In this document: in pieces, positions 60,190 through 64,000 of the stretch
Numbering within the stretch: the first letter of the stretch is position 1
How the letters are laid out: every line of letters begins with the position of its first letter
Source of the DNA: Hyperoodon ampullatus
Lineage: Eukaryota; Chordata; Mammalia; Artiodactyla; Ziphiidae
Assembly (NCBI GenBank): GCA_949752795.1
Contig: OX457056.1
Span: 182,304,428 to 182,368,427 of the forward strand
Length of the DNA stretch: 64,000 nucleotides
Direction of reading: 5' to 3'
Notes under the pieces: generated by a model
What the model saw: the letters and a program-made list of their open reading frames with translations, nothing else
Database searches by the model: none
What the model was told of the DNA's origin: nothing
Program-made: the position numbers and the translations under genes

Positions 60190-62684
60190 AGACCCATTTT
60201 TAAGTTTATTATGACAATAATATCAAGGTTTATCATCCCGAAGAAGCGTCAGGTGCAAATCATCCATTGCTCCCAGTTCTGAGCAGAGCTTGGACAGTTT
60301 GCTTCTAAAGATAATAGTGGGACAAGCTCTGCTTAGATGTTGTCAAGAGCTTCCATGATTCCCTTGGGAAGCATTTTCAGTAGACAGTGATGGTCTTGCC
60401 GCCTCCTTTTATACCCTATGTCAGCAGGTCCCCCGCTCACGCACCTCAGTGTGGATGTATGCAGCTATGACCAGAGTTTAGGAGAGTCTGAATTGAATCA
60501 TTGAATAGCAATGACTTGTTGGACTTAACCTACAGTTACCAGCTCTTCAAAGCTTGTGCTCTTCTTGGTGGAATGCATTCACTTCCATATGTGATGGCAC
60601 GGAGCTCCCACTGAATTTAAGGGGGTGGGTTTTGGGGTGATCGAAGTTCAGTTCTGCAGAGGCCTGGAGACCTCCTACTCCATGGCCCTCTCCCCAGCAT
60701 CACCTCTTCACACACCCCAACTCTCCACTCCCACCTGGCACTCCCAGGGCCCCACCAGTCCAAGTAAGTCCTTGTGCAAATCAGGGAATCATCCTCCTTC
60801 CCCAAAACACCATATAACCATGTTCTGCTGGAAGACTGTCATGATAAAAATATGATAGGATGCCTAGGATAATTATGATATGAATGGTGTACTAACCTTA
60901 TATCCTCCTGTCCTAAAGAGATGCTCTGGGAAGTTCCTCCTCAAAAACTGCACAGTTTATTCACTACCTTGGAAATCTGGCAGAGAGGGAGGGAATGAGA
61001 TACAGGTACAGGCTAGAGAGAATGACTTCCTCTTTGTAAAGTCAGGTTATTTTTGCTTCTGGAAAATCATTACCTGCTCCCAATTGGTCCCTTTCCAGTA
61101 AGCTATCATGGGTCTTTGGGAAAGTTACTGTAGAGCTAAGTTTACGGAGAAATATTTACTTTTTAAAGTTATTGCAATGAGAGCCTTAAATAGTAAAGAC
61201 ATTTTCATTTTGAAAATATGGACTGGTTTTAGCATGTATGTTACCATAGTGTACTTGTGTAGCTATTTATAGTGTCCAGAATCTTCCAATAGTCATTATC
61301 CCATTACAAGAATTCTATGAGAGGTTAACTCACCTTTGTATAAACATAGAGTCTGAGACAATTAGGGGATAAGAAACTCAACCAAGTTCACATGGCTGTA
61401 CAGAGGGGCACAACTCACACTCAAGGTTGTGTTTAAAATATATAATTTACCATATATACACGGTCCATTACAAAGCCAAACAACTTCTGTAGTGTGCACT
61501 AAAAATCCACCCAGACCACACTCACACATCAAGAAGTGTGTCCTTAACAACACAGCTGATAGGATGACTCTGTACCAGAACGGATCCGCCTTCAGTGAGA
61601 TCCTGGATGTCATATAGGCCCACAGAGCCACTTCCCCATGGATCTATTTGCCATATGCATCACTGCCTCCCAGCCAAGCCAATCAGAATTCACATGCAAA
61701 GTTGAGTCGGGCAAGGCACTTTATAACAGAAGGGTGTTCAGGACACATTTTTCCAGCCCTGCTTATACCTCCTACTCTCCTACCATTGGGGAACCAGGCA
61801 AAAGGCTATGCTCTCACACGAGTGGACATTCAATCAGAGTTGGTAACCTCGGCACACTTCCAAGAGGTCCCCTTCTTCCATTCTGTCAATCGAAGGCAAA
61901 CCCCCCGGATCCTTTGGAAAGGGTGAGTGAGAACTTCTTGGAGAATATAAGTCTCTATACCAGGATAAGCCCCCCTGCCAAAGGGGTGGAAGCCCTTCAG
62001 AATGAAAGATGTTCTACTTGTCTGGTGGCCGTGGGTGATAGTGGGTAGAGAAACGGGCACTGGGGTATCCAGATAGTTCACTGTCAGCTTAGATGTCAGA
62101 CTGCCTCACAGTCTGTCTCTTTGCCCTTGAATCACCAGGGTCAGTGCATCTATTTAAAACAAGAGATGCTATCTTGAGTGACCGCTTGCAATAAGCACTT
62201 TGCACTGCTCTGGGTGCCCTGGCAATGTTATCTGATCCTTTGAAAACCAATTAGTACATATCTGCCATCTCACACTTGGGCCTATAATGGCATTTCCTCT
62301 AGCTATATATTATGAGCTTGATATCACAGATACAGGAAGGGTAGAAGATCAAAATTCAGATTAAAAATTATAAAACCCAGAGAAACAAGAAGAAACATGA
62401 AGGGGTTTGGCTCAGCAGAAAATCTCCTTGGATGGTCTCAGAATCAAGAGTCCTCACCGCTCAGGACTCAGACCCAGAAAATCTTGTTCTGGGAGATTTG
62501 TCCAAGGGCTGCAGCCCCTGCTCTGTTGCAGAGAGGAGCCTTGTACCTCTCTGAAGGCACCTGGGATGCCATTGGAATGGGGCTCCCACCACACAGAAGG
62601 CACTAGTGAAAATACAAAAATAAGGACTTTGTATCCAAGGTTTCATAAATAACTGGGGTGGCAGATATTAAATACGATGCAGAG
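60190..62684 (-). other. VSTM4: Probable VSTM4 3' UTR (end uncertain)
   Basis: Sequence directly after the VSTM4 stop on the - strand. No splice is evident and the stretch is mostly repeat-free apart from a MIR-like piece (about 61265-61425). Candidate AATAAA signals on the - strand lie at 60956-60961 and 60205-60210; the latter would give a 2.5-kb UTR, which is the limit used here. Neither end is proven, and the UTR could be shorter or run further to lower coordinates. Confidence 0.4.
61265..61425 (-). repeat. MIR-like remnant in the VSTM4 3' UTR region
   Basis: 'tagtcattatcccattacaag' to 'aagaaactcaaccaagttcacatggctg' fits a - strand MIR, diverged. Confidence 0.55.
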
Positions 62685-62810
62685 TTACAGTTTGTTCTCC
62701 TCAAAGAGGATCTGGGCATAGACGGTGCTGGTGGGAATGCCTTTGGCAGCCTGGTGGGGCTTGATCAGCTCCAGCTCAGCATAGGTCAAGTTCTCTTCGG
62801 CAATCTTTGG
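62685..62810 (-). CDS. VSTM4: VSTM4 last coding exon (cytoplasmic tail)
   Basis: On the - strand, 126 nt encode PKIAEENLTYAELELIKPHQ and on to TSTVYAQILFEENKL, then TAA (62687-62685). It follows an intron ending in tgtcttatag, a good acceptor at 62811-62812, and opens in phase 0. I recognise this as the C-terminus of VSTM4, a type I membrane protein with one V-set Ig domain; secreted peptides from its ectodomain have been reported to modulate L-type calcium channels, and the protein has been described as inhibitory to T cells. The tail holds an ITIM (L-T-Y-A-E-L) and an ITSM-like motif (T-V-Y-A-Q-I) 21 residues apart. Upstream exons lie beyond the window. Tail-to-tail placement with WDFY4 agrees with the human gene order. 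Confidence 0.92.
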   Translation of the reverse strand, partial: PKIAEENLTYAELELIKPHQAAKGIPTSTVYAQILFEENKL

Positions 62811-64000
62811 CTATAAGACAAAACACAACACAATTTGAGCTGACTGCTGGGAGTTCAACATCACACATACATTCATCAGGCATGTATTTTCATAGCATTT
62901 TGGGGATTCAAAGGGAAACAAATGGACAAAAAATTTAAAAGGGTATGTAAAACCTAAATAACATAAGATAGATCTTGTTATCTTATACAGAACACTATGT
63001 CTTACAAAAAACACTATGATTTATTTTTAAGTTGTCACAGAATACTAACAAAAAAAATGATTAAACATGAGGCCACAAAGTAAACTTTAATTCTGAAAAG
63101 TAAAAATAATGTAACTACAGTCTCTCATCAAAAGGATAAACTAGAGGTAGAGACAGAAACAAAAAGTCCCCAAAATTGACAACAAAACTAGAATGCTACC
63201 ATCTAGAAATTTTCAGTGACTTAACCTGTATAAAACTGAAATTTCAGCATATCTTGAAAATAATGATGAAGATATTACATGCCAGAACCTAAAGAATGTA
63301 GTACTCAGAGAAAAGTCACAACCTTAAATATCTATATTAAACAACATGAATTAAATGGATCAAGCATCCAACTGAAGTTAGTAAAAAAAAAAAAGGACAA
63401 AATAAAGAAAAGCAGAAGGAAGAATGAAAAAAATTAACACTAGACTGTATAAGTCAGAAAATAGAAAACAGTAGAATAAACAAAAATATCCAAAAGCTTG
63501 TGCTTGAAAAACACCAATGAAACAAACAAAAAAATTAATCAAGATAAAAAGGGAAAAAGCAAAAATGAATCAAATAGGAAATGAGAAAGGAGGTATAATA
63601 AAATGAAAGATGTTTTAAAACTTCAACTTTGTTCAACGTATTGCAAAAACCTTGAAATACAGGATAAAATGAGTACTAGTCCAGAAAAGTATAAATTATG
63701 AACATTAGCTCCAGAAAATGTCAATGTACTAACTACCATCAAAAATAAAGAATGAAAAGAAAGAAACAGAGGAAGGAAGGCCAGAAGGCAGGCCAGAAAA
63801 TATTGTCAAAAGCACCAGGCACAGGCAATTTGATAAGAGAATTTCTAAGAGAGATTCCTTTAAGGAACAGACAATTCCAATATAATTAAACTGATCCAGG
63901 GCATTACAGAAAAGTAAAAATTTCACATATTTTAGAACAATTTCATGTATTAGTATAAATTAGCATAAGTCAGATTTACTCAGAGACTATGAAAAGGCAC
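62811..64000 (-). other. VSTM4: VSTM4 last intron (partial)
   Basis: AT-rich intronic sequence upstream (on the - strand) of the last VSTM4 exon. Beyond about 63040 it is a decayed L1; 62820-63040 holds nothing recognisable. Confidence 0.8.
63040..64000 (+). repeat. Decayed L1 ORF2 fragment in VSTM4 intron
   Basis: 'aacaccaatgaaacaaac', 'aaatgaatcaaataggaaatgag' and 'caggcacaggcaatttgataagagaatttc' follow the order of L1 ORF2 text, with many stops. It lies antisense to VSTM4 and probably continues past the window. Confidence 0.6.

Larger units (their letters stand above)
41046..60190. other. Intergenic region between WDFY4 and VSTM4
   Basis: About 19 kb with no supported protein gene on either strand; the open frames are short, GC-driven or inside repeats. 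Identified content: SINEs at 41938, 51156, 51668, 58420, 59198 and 59512; an MLT1-type LTR (42855-43296); a CpG-rich patch (43380-44250); simple repeats; a MER53-like fragment (45771-45852); a micro-L1 (49165-49223); L1 (52215-52460); a Tigger-like transposon (52461-52802); MER20 (57640-57802); several MIRs; and two repeat-free AT-rich stretches (50345-50625, 56850-57305). The remaining parts look like ordinary unique or very old repeat sequence. Confidence 0.8.

Noticed and set aside
61638..62048. 136-codon + strand frame next to VSTM4
   Set aside because: Lies antisense in the probable VSTM4 3' UTR, has no recognised domain and no promoter or splice signals.

Overview
This is mammalian nuclear DNA: short coding exons with canonical GT-AG splice sites, long repeat-filled introns, microsatellites and ancient MIR, MER5, MER20, L1 and MLT1 repeats. 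Nine to eleven tRNA-derived SINEs open with a 'gcttccctggtggcgcagtggtt' head (or its reverse complement) and end in an A tail. This family (CHR-type) belongs to whales, hippos and ruminants, and the short form with the '...cgtaccgc(A)n' end is the one that dominates cetacean genomes. A cetacean, probably a toothed whale, is the best inference.

Positions 1 to about 41,045 are the 3' part of WDFY4 on the + strand. Fifteen coding exons (3300 to 40661) join without a single phase conflict into 655 residues: the BEACH domain, a linker, then a C-terminal WD40 propeller, a stop at 40659-40661 and a short 3' UTR with ATTAAA at 41021. The gene enters the window already inside an intron; its promoter and N-terminal two thirds lie upstream.

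Positions about 41,050 to 60,200 are intergenic. No protein gene is supported there. The region holds cetacean SINEs, an MLT1-type solo LTR with an internal G-rich minisatellite, a CpG-rich patch (about 43.4-44.2 kb), a Tigger-like DNA transposon, MER20, and two AT-rich, repeat-free stretches that look like conserved non-coding elements.

Positions about 60,200 to 64,000 are the 3' end of VSTM4 on the - strand: the last coding exon (62810 to 62685), a probable 3' UTR running to lower coordinates, and part of the last intron, largely filled by a decayed L1. WDFY4 and VSTM4 are therefore arranged tail to tail, the same order as on human 10q11. WDFY4 acts in antigen cross-presentation and B cells; VSTM4 is an Ig-superfamily membrane protein whose tail here carries an ITIM-like and an ITSM-like motif.

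No novel multi-gene system was found. The most checkable new observations are an in-frame pair of competing 3' splice sites in a WDFY4 exon (7-residue difference), the paired tyrosine motifs of the VSTM4 tail, a perfect 38-nt palindrome in a WDFY4 intron, and several candidate intronic or intergenic enhancers.
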